Numbered from the stretch's first letter, positions 1 through 5,244 are shown. The stretch: DNA of 6,424 nt from Pseudomonadota bacterium (GCA_021817875.1 JAKAFQ010000258.1:1-6424); one strand, 5' to 3'. A program made the numbers and translations. The notes: a model not told the origin generated them from the sequence alone.

Positions 1-468
1 CCAGGCCATCAGAAGCGAAAGCACTTTGGTCTTGCCGGCGCCGGTTGCCATCTTGACGACGAAGCGCGGCCAGGCTTCGTCGAACATGCTGGCCGACACT
101 GCGCCGGAGGCATCGAAGCGCATCAGATCGAACTTGTCGCGAGCACGGCGCACATCGTAAAGCCAGATCACCGACTCGACGGCCTCGCGTTGCGCGAAGT
201 AGTAGCGAAACTGGCTCTGCGTGCCGTCCGCCTGTTCGATCAGATGGTCGGTCTTGAACCACCACTCGAGCAGTGCGCGGGATGTCGCGGAGGCACCCGG
301 ATACCCGGAGTCTCGCCACCGCGTCACTTCCTCGCGGATATGCTCGACGAGTGGTGGAAGGAGCTTCTCGCGGGCGGTCTCCCGCAATTCCTCGGCTGCG
401 GGGAACCAGCGCTGTTCGGGATTCAGGATCTCGTAGGGAGAGTGGGGGAAATCGGGATGCAGTGCCAT
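1..468 (-). CDS. Restriction endonuclease-type DEAD/DEAH helicase, N-terminal part (runs off window)
   Basis: This is the first 156 codons of a larger protein that leaves the window at its left edge. The N-terminus reads [17 protein letters not shown]-motif-like segment FRYYFAQREAV lies at residues 87-97, and a Walker A motif ATGAGKTK at 141-148 is followed by VLSLLMAW. From memory, this order and wording match the large type III restriction subunit-like helicases called BPTD_3080 family restriction endonucleases, which are expected to use ATP for DNA translocation and to carry a nuclease domain beyond the visible part. The start is well supported: the SD-like AAGGAAAG sits just upstream, and the ATG shares one base with the preceding stop (TGATG), implying translational coupling to the zinc-ribbon gene. 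Family assignment is fairly sure; nuclease activity cannot be judged here because motif II and the C-terminus are outside the window. Confidence 0.9.
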   Translation of the reverse strand, partial: MALHPDFPHSPYEILNPEQRWFPAAEELRETAREKLLPPLVEHIREEVTRWRDSGYPGASATSRALLEWWFKTDHLIEQADGTQSQFRYYFAQREAVESVIWLYDVRRARDKFDLMRFDASGAVSASMFDEAWPRFVVKMATGAGKTKVLSLLMAW

Positions 469-917
469 CAGAGCTTTCCTTCGTGAGCTCGGTCATCAGA
501 ATTAGTGTCGGCCTCGGCGCCGCCTCCGCTGTCCCGCACTCCGGCTCCCTTTGCCGAGCCGTGTCCCACATGTGCATTGAGCGGCTCCTGGCATTCGTGA
601 ATTACCGCACCGGAATCAACGTCGGTGACGCGCTCCATGTACCGATCATTCAGACGATCAATATGCCGTTCCACTTTGACCAAGCGGGCCTTTTGGGACG
701 GCTCAAAGCGACTAGTTCCCTCTGAGATAATTGACTTTCGGACGTTCGAGCCGGGGCGCTTCAGCTTATACCCGAGCCCATCTCGCGCTTCCGCTCGCTC
801 GAACAATGAAACTTCGAATGTGCGCCGGGTACCCCCGCACCTCGGACACGGTGGCGCCGATGCGCGATCCGCTACATCTTCGAGCTCGCGGCCGCAGTCA
901 GAACATCTGACGCTCAC
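468..917 (-). CDS. Small zinc-ribbon protein linked to restriction helicase
   Basis: This 149-residue cytosolic protein has an N-terminal zinc-binding pair, C5-x2-C8 and C24-x2-C27. A conserved-looking core follows, with GYKLKRPG at 49-56, [14 protein letters not shown] at 86-99 and a HVGHGSAK block at 116-123. The tail is Gly/Asp-rich and probably disordered. The arrangement of zinc ribbon, KLKRPG, a DR-ND-Y segment and HxGHGSAK resembles, from memory, a conserved hypothetical protein often found near restriction or defence genes; no function is established. The GTG start overlaps the csrA stop as GTGA, and its own TGA overlaps the helicase ATG, so it sits in the middle of a tightly coupled trio. 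There is no strong independent ribosome binding site, which fits coupled translation. A role as accessory or specificity partner of the helicase is inference. Confidence 0.88.
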   Translation of the reverse strand: MSVRCSDCGRELEDVADRASAPPCPRCGGTRRTFEVSLFERAEARDGLGYKLKRPGSNVRKSIISEGTSRFEPSQKARLVKVERHIDRLNDRYMERVTDVDSGAVIHECQEPLNAHVGHGSAKGAGVRDSGGGAEADTNSDDRAHEGKL

Positions 918-1195
918 GGCCGCTCGCCACCATGGCGTGATCTCGGGCCGGAGTAGTTCACCGGTGGCTCTTCCTGAGGCGCGAAGCTCGGGACAGGTTG
1001 GGCGGGTTCCCCTTCCTCGGCTGCGCGCCGCTGATCGCGCTTGATGCGCTCGTAGATCTCTTCGCGGTGCACTCCGACGTGCTTGGGCGCATTGACGCCG
1101 ACGCGCACCTGATTGCCCTTGACGCTCAGCACCGTGATGGTGACTTCATCCCCAATCATCACGGACTCGCCGACTCGCCTGCTCAGGATCAGCAT
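914..1195 (-). CDS. csrA: CsrA/RsmA family RNA-binding translational regulator
   Basis: The first ~55 residues are a full CsrA domain: [18 protein letters not shown] opens it and [12 protein letters not shown] and HREEIYERI follow. The RNA-contacting residues known for E. coli CsrA are kept (L4, R6, R7 and R44). CsrA dimers bind GGA-containing hairpins in mRNA leaders and usually block ribosome entry. At 93 residues it exceeds the usual ~60-65, and the extra C-terminal tail is rich in Pro, Glu and Arg. The ATG is preceded by GGAAGGGG, and the frame is open further upstream, so a longer annotated start (1438) would be wrong: that extension has no CsrA homology. Its stop overlaps the next gene as GTGA. 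The location beside a restriction helicase suggests an accessory copy rather than the housekeeping one. Genomic-island csrA paralogues are known, for example in Legionella ICEs. Confidence 0.95.
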   Translation of the reverse strand: MLILSRRVGESVMIGDEVTITVLSVKGNQVRVGVNAPKHVGVHREEIYERIKRDQRRAAEEGEPAQPVPSFAPQEEPPVNYSGPRSRHGGERP

Positions 1196-1355
1196 GGGGC
1201 CCCTTCCATTCGGTAGTTCTACCCGACACCTTGGCTCTCCGGCCCTTGGGATCCGGATTCCAATGCGGGATTCTAGCTCAGCCTCAGCCTCCTGGCGGCG
1301 GATAGGTACGCTAGGATGGGCCAGTTCCCGGTCCATTTGCCGACTTGCTCGCCGT
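1196..1355 (-). promoter_or_regulatory. csrA 5' leader with many GGA motifs
   Basis: These 160 bases separate csrA from the preceding gene, the only real gap in an otherwise overlapping operon. Read on the minus strand they hold seven GGA triplets, one inside the csrA ribosome binding site (ATGGAAGGGG) and one displayed as GCC-AGGA-GGC. GGA is the core of CsrA binding sites, so autoregulation is possible. The stretch also contains an 18-base imperfect palindrome (listed separately). No clear -35/-10 pair was found. Confidence 0.4.
1246..1263. repeat. Imperfect 18-bp palindrome upstream of csrA
   Basis: TTGGGATCCGGATTCCAA matches its own reverse complement at 16 of 18 positions; the only mismatch is the symmetric pair at positions 5 and 14. 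It lies 51-68 bases before the csrA ATG. The perfect dyad with no loop looks more like a dimeric-protein operator than an RNA hairpin. Which protein would bind is unknown. Confidence 0.45.
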
Positions 1356-1712
1356 TCAGGGAAGCTCGAGGTACGTCCGGGGGCATTGCGTTCCGGGGCT
1401 TCGGCTACTGCTCTGATTTCCGGAGGGCCTCGGCACATTCAGCGAGCCGGACGGATAGCTCGCCAGCCCTTTCTCGACGTCGACCGCTGATGCGGCGGGG
1501 CGGGCCACACTCTTCCACGTCACGTCAAGGTCTGCGGCGGACACGCCGGGAATCCTGCCCGCGAGGAGGGCGAGGGCTGCGGTCCGTTCACGGGGATCAC
1601 GGCCGTACCCGCAGGCCAGGTGACGCAGGCAGGTCGAGAGCGCCCGCAGGGCTCCGATCAGATCCGTCACCTTGGGCTCGTTCGCCAATTCGTCGTCCCT
1701 GCTCGTGCTCAC
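1356..1712 (-). CDS. Unrecognised 118-residue protein
   Basis: The GTG start overlaps the stop of the preceding gene as GTGA, so translation is probably coupled. The first ~70 residues look like a folded helical domain: a segment around [19 protein letters not shown], then [16 protein letters not shown] and [10 protein letters not shown]. The last ~35 residues are rich in Ser, Pro and Gln and look disordered. There is no signal peptide, membrane segment or catalytic motif. Codon use is GC-rich at third positions and fits its neighbours. An upstream ATG in the same frame (1841) exists but would overlap the previous gene by 133 bases. I do not recognise the family. The position between an RHH-like protein and csrA suggests an accessory function. 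Confidence 0.65.
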   Translation of the reverse strand: MSTSRDDELANEPKVTDLIGALRALSTCLRHLACGYGRDPRERTAALALLAGRIPGVSAADLDVTWKSVARPAASAVDVEKGLASYPSGSLNVPRPSGNQSSSRSPGTQCPRTYLELP

Positions 1713-1993
1713 CGGCGGCCAGGATCTCGGGCGGTGAGCCGCGCCGCCGGCGCGGCCGGGCCATCCAGGCCGGCGACGGCGAGTGTCTCGGCGGGGACGG
1801 TCCGCCCCGCCTCCAGTGCCGCCTCGGTCCACTGGTGGCACTCGTCGCGGACGATGTCCGCGAGATCGGCATCGACGACGCGGATGCCGACGCGGGCTGT
1901 CTGCGCGCCGATGGATCTGCTCGTGCCGGAGCGCAGGCTTGTGTCCTTACTGCGCCGCTTCCCGCCGAAGATCGATGACGGGAACCCGCTCAC
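1709..1993 (-). CDS. Unrecognised small protein, start uncertain
   Basis: The reading frame is clearly coding in its second half: third positions are almost all G or C, and the core reads RVVDADLADIVRDECHQW followed by an Ala/Glu-rich helix. The protein ends in an Ala/Pro/Arg-rich tail, and its TGA overlaps the next gene's GTG. The start is in doubt. A GTG at 1993, preceded by GAGGGGG nine bases upstream, gives 94 residues and overlaps the upstream gene by 47 bases. A CTG at 1936 has a near-ideal AAGGA seven bases upstream, placed right on the upstream gene's TAA, and gives 75 residues. There is no ATG, GTG or TTG between them in this frame. The family is not recognised, and there is no signal peptide or membrane segment. 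Confidence 0.6.
   Translation of the reverse strand: MSGFPSSIFGGKRRSKDTSLRSGTSRSIGAQTARVGIRVVDADLADIVRDECHQWTEAALEAGRTVPAETLAVAGLDGPAAPAARLTARDPGRR
1944..1948 (-). promoter_or_regulatory. Shine-Dalgarno AAGGA before a possible CTG start
   Basis: On the minus strand the stop TAA of the 82-residue gene runs straight into AAGGA, followed by seven bases and CTG (1936-1934) in the frame of the next gene. Motif and spacing are better than those at the alternative GTG (1993), so this site may decide the start. Confidence 0.4.
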
Positions 1994-2195
1994 TCTGCGA
2001 GTCCCCCTCGCGGGCCTCGCGCGGGGACAGAGAAACGAGCACCTTTGCAGCATGAATCTTCTCAACCGCGATCCGATGCAGTTCCGCGCGCGCCACCTCA
2101 TGCATCGAACAGCCCAGCCGGCGCGCTTCCGCGTAGAGATATGCCTTGGTTTCGGAGGTGACTTTCAGTCGTTTGAGGTCTTCGAGTTGAATCAT
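1947..2195 (-). CDS. Ribbon-helix-helix-like small protein
   Basis: This 82-residue protein opens with a short strand-like segment (LKRLKVT, about 7-13), then an amphipathic helix SETKAYLYAEARRLG (14-28), a Cys-Ser turn and a second helix starting MHEVARAEL and running to about residue 52. That strand-helix-turn-helix order and its hydrophobic spacing match CopG/Arc-type ribbon-helix-helix DNA-binding proteins, which act as dimers. The charged C-terminus (about 58-82) has no evident fold. The ATG follows AAGG at a suitable distance. It is the first gene of the leftward operon, about 107 bases after a predicted promoter, and is divergent from an Xre regulator. It may be an operon regulator or an antitoxin-like protein; the fold is inferred from pattern only. 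Confidence 0.8.
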   Translation of the reverse strand: MIQLEDLKRLKVTSETKAYLYAEARRLGCSMHEVARAELHRIAVEKIHAAKVLVSLSPREAREGDSQSERVPVIDLRREAAQ

Positions 2196-2309
2196 CGCGG
2201 TCGCCTTAAGTCAGTAGCACGAGCCCGCTCGTGCCGTTGTTGTTCTCGATGATGACGCCGCATTTTGGAACCGAAGGGGCGGACAGAATCGTCAGTTCAT
2301 GCAGCCCGG

Positions 2310-2339
2310 AGTGTAGACCATGCCATACGTCACTGTCAA
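2310..2339 (-). promoter_or_regulatory. Predicted sigma70 promoter of the leftward operon
   Basis: The minus strand carries a perfect -35 box TTGACA (2334-2339), an 18-base spacer and a -10 box TACACT (2310-2315). Transcription would start near 2303 and give a leader of roughly 107 bases before the 82-residue gene. One copy of the CATGCCATAC repeat lies inside the spacer, so a protein bound there should block the promoter. Confidence 0.6.
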
Positions 2340-2350
2340 TCATGCCATAC
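2319..2350. repeat. 10-bp direct repeat CATGCCATAC, likely operator
   Basis: Two exact copies at 2319-2328 and 2341-2350 lie 22 bases apart start to start, about two helical turns, so both face the same side of the DNA. They sit in the intergenic region between two divergent genes for DNA-binding proteins (RHH-like and Xre), one within the leftward promoter spacer and the other just upstream of its -35 box. Confidence 0.55.
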
Positions 2351-2374
2351 CTTTGTCGTGGGAGAATTTTACTT

Positions 2375-2647
2375 ATGGAGACTAAACGCATGGGCGAACG
2401 CATCCGTGAGATGCGCACCCAAAAAGAATGGAGCCAGGCTGAACTCGCCCGGCAGGTCAAAGTCTCGCGAGCCACCGTGAATCAATGGGAAAGCGGAACG
2501 ATCAAGGACATCAAGCTCCAGACTTTCCTGCGGCTGGTCGAGGTTCTAGGCTGCACCCCGAACCACCTGATCTTCGGACCCTCTGGCACGATCAATGCCC
2601 CTCAGCCCGGTAGAAAGCGCAGCCCCGTCGCCGGCAACCGGCCCTGA
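2375..2647 (+). CDS. Xre/Cro-type helix-turn-helix transcriptional regulator
   Basis: This is a 90-residue DNA-binding protein with an HTH_3/Xre domain at about 7-68. It starts at MGERIREMR. The helix-turn-helix runs from Q21 through ELARQVKVSRATVNQWE to about E39 and is followed by the usual IKLQTFLRLVEVLG segment. The C-terminal ~20 residues are basic and probably disordered. GGAG ten bases before the ATG at 2375 supports this start. A second ATG at 2390 also has a GGAG nine bases before it and would remove five residues. The gene is divergent from the leftward operon and probably controls itself and that operon through the repeated site between them. It looks like a phage- or island-type repressor with no sensor or peptidase domain. 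Confidence 0.93.
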   Translation: METKRMGERIREMRTQKEWSQAELARQVKVSRATVNQWESGTIKDIKLQTFLRLVEVLGCTPNHLIFGPSGTINAPQPGRKRSPVAGNRP

Positions 2648-2682
2648 CCGAGCCTGCGTGGTTCTTACGGACCGTTGAGCCG

Positions 2683-2712
2683 GCGAGCGTCGCCCCGCAG
2701 AGCGACGCTCGC
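2683..2712. terminator. Perfect 11-bp hairpin between convergent genes
   Basis: GCGAGCGTCGC and its exact reverse complement are separated by an 8-base loop, 35 bases after the xre stop and 35 bases beyond the stop of the convergent small gene. The position suits a bidirectional terminator, but neither side has a U-tract, so it is not a textbook intrinsic terminator. It could instead protect mRNA 3' ends. Confidence 0.4.
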
Positions 2713-2747
2713 GCGACACGCGCTCGATACGCCTTGGCATCCGGTCG

Positions 2748-2957
2748 CTAGGGCCTTCCTCCTCCTTGCTCGCGCTGACGAGCTCCTCTGGACCTGGAAC
2801 GCGCTGGCTTGTCCCCCTCCACCACGGCCCTTGAGCCAGGCTTCGCGGAATCCGCGGCGCGTGGACCTCCGTCATGCCGGGGTCCCGGCAGTTCGACAAA
2901 AATAACATCCTCGAGCACCGCGAAGCGAACCCCGCGAACAGATCTCCAACGAATCAT
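2748..2957 (-). CDS. Possible small basic protein, uncertain
   Basis: This candidate has 69 residues. The best evidence is its start: AAAGGAAAG stands seven bases before the ATG, an excellent ribosome binding site, and the first ~25 residues (MIRWRSVRGVRFAVLEDVIF then VELPG) look like a short beta-rich segment. The remaining ~44 residues are low-complexity, rich in Arg, Gly, Ser and Ala, and codon bias there is only moderate. Either the tail is disordered or the frame was lost by an indel: another minus-strand frame with higher third-position GC runs through 2875-2690. It is convergent with xre and divergent from the LIM-like gene. The family is not recognised. Confidence 0.4.
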   Translation of the reverse strand: MIRWRSVRGVRFAVLEDVIFVELPGPRHDGGPRAADSAKPGSRAVVEGDKPARSRSRGARQREQGGGRP

Positions 2958-3026
2958 CTCGTCTTTCCTTTCGCCGTACTACCACGGCGTTTAGCATGAT
3001 TCCTGGGTAGTCATAAGCTGGCATGC

Positions 3027-3055
3027 TTGACATGTCGGATGGCTTACCATACGCT
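3027..3055 (+). promoter_or_regulatory. Predicted sigma70 promoter for the LIM-like gene
   Basis: A perfect TTGACA (3027-3032) is followed by a 17-base spacer and TACGCT (3050-3055), which keeps the most conserved -10 bases (T1, A2, T6). Transcription would start near 3062. A CCATACG at 3047-3053, the core of the operator repeat at 2319-2350 plus one base, overlaps the -10 box, suggesting the same regulator may act here. Confidence 0.5.
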
Positions 3056-3101
3056 GATGAGCCATGCCATCCAGAACCCCACGAACCAGAGTGCGGCGGG
3101 C

Positions 3102-3105
3102 GAGG
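3102..3105 (+). promoter_or_regulatory. Shine-Dalgarno GAGG selecting a GTG start
   Basis: GAGG lies six bases before the GTG at 3112. The upstream in-frame ATG at 3064 has no such site and would fall almost on the predicted transcription start. Confidence 0.45.
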
Positions 3106-3111
3106 ACTCCC

Positions 3112-3426
3112 GTGCGGAGCGCGCACCTTTCGAGCGGGCGACACTATCTGCGCGTGCTCGATCCCCCGCCGCCGCCAGAGTTGCGCCGCGCGCACGATGT
3201 GCGTCACCTGGTGATTTGCGGCGGCTGCCGGTGTTTGGCCGACGAGCGGCACTGTGTGCGTCGGGACGGAAAACCCTACCACGGGCGGTGCTTCCTGCAA
3301 CGCTTCGGAATGCGTGCCCTCCAAGCGGTGCCGAGGGAGGAGCGCGGCGGCCTTCAGCTTTCTGACATCGGATTGCTCGCCGCGCGGACGCTCATCGCAG
3401 GCGATGCTTCGGCTGAACGGCAATAG
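3112..3426 (+). CDS. Small protein with LIM-like half zinc finger
   Basis: This 104-residue protein has a central zinc-binding module: C-x2-C (CGGC, about residues 38-41), 17 residues, then H-x2-C (YHGRCF). This spacing and the aromatic residue before the His match the first finger of a LIM domain (C-x2-C-x16-23-H-x2-C), with two further Cys and a His in between. An N-terminal segment HLSSGRHYLRVLDPPPPPEL precedes it, and a helical C-terminus with LSDIGLLAARTLIAG follows. A GTG start at 3112 is chosen because it has GAGG six bases upstream and a sigma70 promoter 57 bases upstream; starting at ATG 3064 would add 16 Arg-rich residues without an SD. No enzyme motif is seen. I cannot name the family; a structural or nucleic-acid-binding role is a guess. 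Confidence 0.72.
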   Translation: MRSAHLSSGRHYLRVLDPPPPPELRRAHDVRHLVICGGCRCLADERHCVRRDGKPYHGRCFLQRFGMRALQAVPREERGGLQLSDIGLLAARTLIAGDASAERQ

Positions 3427-3692
3427 AATCCATATGCGCGCGCCGTCCAATTCCGGTTCCCATCCCTCCGCTTCGGTTTATCGATCGCGAGACTCAATAG
3501 GGCGGCGCACAGCGATGCGCAAAGGCGTGTTCGTCCTGCTGAGAGTATCGGCGGGGAACCTGCCGCCTGGAGAGCGGGATTTATATCCGCTCCCGCGTGC
3601 TATCGCGCATGCGAGCTCCGCGAATCGGATCAAGACCGTCGAGCGTCTGCGCATGAGCTGCATCAGGCAACGGTACCGATCTCTCATGCAGC
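3427..3692. other. Gap without convincing gene; two small hairpins
   Basis: Open frames cross this stretch on both strands, but none has a ribosome binding site, a recognisable domain or steady codon bias. It contains two adjacent potential hairpins: GGCGG/CCGCC at 3550-3567, and GAGCGGGAT/ATCCGCTC (one bulged G) at 3572-3592. They might form an RNA leader for the downstream gene run. No clear promoter was found. Confidence 0.35.
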
Positions 3693-4046
3693 ATGTCCGT
3701 GAACCGCGACACGCTTGTGCGACGGTATTCACATCACCACACCGCGGTCGCTCGAGGCGAAAGTGCGGCTTCAATGATTGATGAAGCTCACTTTCCGGGA
3801 TTGCGCGCGCAGTACCTCGATGAACGTGCGCAAACCCCTCTCGCCATCATTCGTGCCTACCGCAAGACCGGGTGCGCCATCGTGACCATCGAACGCTCGC
3901 GGCGGACGCATCGCCGCCACCGCGTCAGTCTGCGCCGGTACGCGCTGCTGCGCGCCTGGACCATCACCCGAGCTGCGCGGCTCTGGCGGACCGGTGGCTA
4001 TATGGATCGAAATTCCTTTGCCGTTTCGCTATGGAGAACCCTATGA
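3693..4046 (+). CDS. Unrecognised Arg-rich protein
   Basis: The frame encodes up to 117 residues and its TGA overlaps the ATG of the next gene (ATGA), which argues that it is translated. The likely folded part begins at MIDEAHFPGL and continues as RAQYLDERAQTPLAIIRAYR, TGCAIVTIERSRR and a strongly basic helical region LRRYALLRAWTITRAARLW. The net charge is very positive, so nucleic-acid binding is possible. The start is uncertain: ATG 3693 has no SD, and ATG 3774 has only GAGGCGA about 13 bases away. There is no signal peptide or clear membrane helix. The family is not recognised. Confidence 0.5.
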   Translation: MSVNRDTLVRRYSHHHTAVARGESAASMIDEAHFPGLRAQYLDERAQTPLAIIRAYRKTGCAIVTIERSRRTHRRHRVSLRRYALLRAWTITRAARLWRTGGYMDRNSFAVSLWRTL

Positions 4047-4411
4047 ACGCCGTACTCAGCACCCCTGCCCGAGTGTGTGCATCCTGTCACCGACCCAGGC
4101 CGGCCGCCTCGTTTCCCCTGATGCGCAGCGGCCGTCCGCGCAGGTGCTGCGGCATGTGCCTGAGCAAAGACACCGGACCCGCGTTACCCCTCTACCCCGC
4201 ACCGACCGAGACGGATCTCGCCCTTGAACGGCGCATCGATGGGATTGCCGAGGATTTGCAGCTCACCTCCCATCAACCGGCCACCCTCGCGCGTCGCTAC
4301 AAGATCGAGCGGCTCCGTGCCGCGCTCGTATCAGCGGTTCGGTTGCGCAGCGCGGCGCAGATTCTGCGGCTCGCGATCGAAATGTCTGAATGCGCCGGGC
4401 ACAACAACTGA
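4043..4411 (+). CDS. Small CxxC zinc-finger protein
   Basis: This 122-residue protein opens with a zinc module, C12-x2-C15 followed about 20 residues later by C36-x2-C39 (with an extra C35), and has the pattern RVCASCHRPRPAASFPL between them. This resembles the zinc-binding N-termini of small phage proteins, some of which carry HNH nuclease domains, but no HNH residues follow. After a Pro-rich linker (46-56) comes a helical region of about 60 residues containing ERRIDGIAEDL and KIERLRAALVSAVRLR. GGAG six bases before the ATG and the ATGA overlap with the preceding frame fix the start. It ends 10 bases before the membrane protein gene. The function is unknown; nucleic-acid or protein binding is likely. 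Confidence 0.8.
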   Translation: MNAVLSTPARVCASCHRPRPAASFPLMRSGRPRRCCGMCLSKDTGPALPLYPAPTETDLALERRIDGIAEDLQLTSHQPATLARRYKIERLRAALVSAVRLRSAAQILRLAIEMSECAGHNN

Positions 4412-4421
4412 TGGAGCGCAA

Positions 4422-5180
4422 ATGAAGCGGTCGAACGCCATTGGCGCGAACGTCACGGAATTGCGCCGCCTGGTACGCTCCGGCGTCCTTGCTGGCACGA
4501 TGCTCATCCTCCTCGTTTCCCTTCCCGACTTCGTGCCCCCTCTCACTCATCTCCTGCGCCCGAGTCCCACCTGCATTCGCGGGGCCGATTGCATGGAGGA
4601 AACGATCAAGGCAGTCGTCTGGCATCTCCGGTGGGACTGCGCCGCCCTCGGCGCGATCACCATCCTATACGGCGCGATGCTCGCGCTATGGATGCGGAGG
4701 GGGCGGGAGAATGCATCCATCGCAGGGAATGACTCTGCGGTCCCGGACAGCACAGCCGCCGGCGGCTGTTCCAGCGATACAGACTCGCCGCAGCCCTCCG
4801 GGATGAGCGCCAAGGAAATCGCCTCGCACTTACGAGGGCCTTGGAAGACGGAAGAATCCGGATGTGCCTACTCCACTCCTCAGCGTCGAGTGCGTATCGC
4901 GATCGAAATCAATCGCGATTGGGACGCGATGCGGTACGAGAGAAGGGACCCCTACGCGGATTGCGACGAGTTCGCGCAGGACCTCCTCTCCACCGTCGGC
5001 GATGATCTGTCCCCGCGCGATCAGATTGCGCTGGTCCGCGCGTTGACCGTTCGGCTCACCGCCTGGCAGGTCAGGCGCGGTTGCGAGGACGATCCTGTTT
5101 GTCGCTGTCTTGAAGATCTCTTGCTTCGGCACCGGGCCGCTCGAGCGCTCTCGGTGTATGCCAGTCCCGTTTCCGAATGA
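4422..5180 (+). CDS. Two-helix membrane protein with cytoplasmic domain
   Basis: This 252-residue protein carries two hydrophobic segments: about 21-40 (GVLAGTMLILLVSLPDFV) and about 72-91 (DCAALGAITILYGAMLALW). Basic residues before the first (RRLVRS) and after the second (MRRGR) predict both termini in the cytoplasm, with a ~30-residue periplasmic loop holding C51 and C57, possibly a disulfide. A low-complexity Ser/Asp/Pro linker (~97-127) leads to a soluble domain of ~120 residues with IAIEINRDWDAMRYE, DEFAQDLLS and a helical Arg-rich end. The start at ATG 4422 follows GGAG closely, and the frame extends upstream without meaning. No catalytic motif or known family is recognised. It may anchor a partner from this gene cluster at the membrane, which is inference. 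Confidence 0.8.
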   Translation: MKRSNAIGANVTELRRLVRSGVLAGTMLILLVSLPDFVPPLTHLLRPSPTCIRGADCMEETIKAVVWHLRWDCAALGAITILYGAMLALWMRRGRENASIAGNDSAVPDSTAAGGCSSDTDSPQPSGMSAKEIASHLRGPWKTEESGCAYSTPQRRVRIAIEINRDWDAMRYERRDPYADCDEFAQDLLSTVGDDLSPRDQIALVRALTVRLTAWQVRRGCEDDPVCRCLEDLLLRHRAARALSVYASPVSE

Positions 5181-5244
5181 CGTTCGGGATCATAGCGAGC
5201 GAGCGCCACACAGATCTCATAGCATCGAAGGATGTTCCCCATTC

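Noticed and set aside
190..725. Rightward open frames of 71 to 150 codons over the left edge
   Set aside because: They are antisense to the helicase and zinc-ribbon genes, which have motifs, SD sites and coupled overlaps; the rightward frames have none.
914..1438. A 174-residue version of the CsrA gene starting at 1438
   Set aside because: The extra 81 residues have no CsrA similarity, overlap the upstream gene, and the internal ATG at 1195 has a strong SD and the canonical MLIL start.
1316..2252. Long rightward frames (210-220 codons) across the leftward operon
   Set aside because: Arg/Ser/Pro-rich composition typical of antisense frames in GC-rich DNA, no SD and no recognisable domain.
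2872..3450. Leftward 192-codon frame opposite the LIM-like gene
   Set aside because: No SD or domain, and it crosses the divergent promoter region and opposes a frame with a clear zinc-finger spacing.
3478..3774. Leftward 98-codon frame in the gene-poor stretch
   Set aside because: No SD before its ATG, no recognisable fold and irregular composition rich in Arg and Cys.
3435..3781. Rightward frame with internal ATGs at 3439 and 3515
   Set aside because: No SD at either start, no domain, and it overlaps by nearly 90 bases the following frame, which is better supported by its ATGA link.
4224..4421. N-terminal 66-codon extension of the membrane protein
   Set aside because: It lies out of frame inside the zinc-finger gene; ATG 4422 with GGAG just upstream is the better start.
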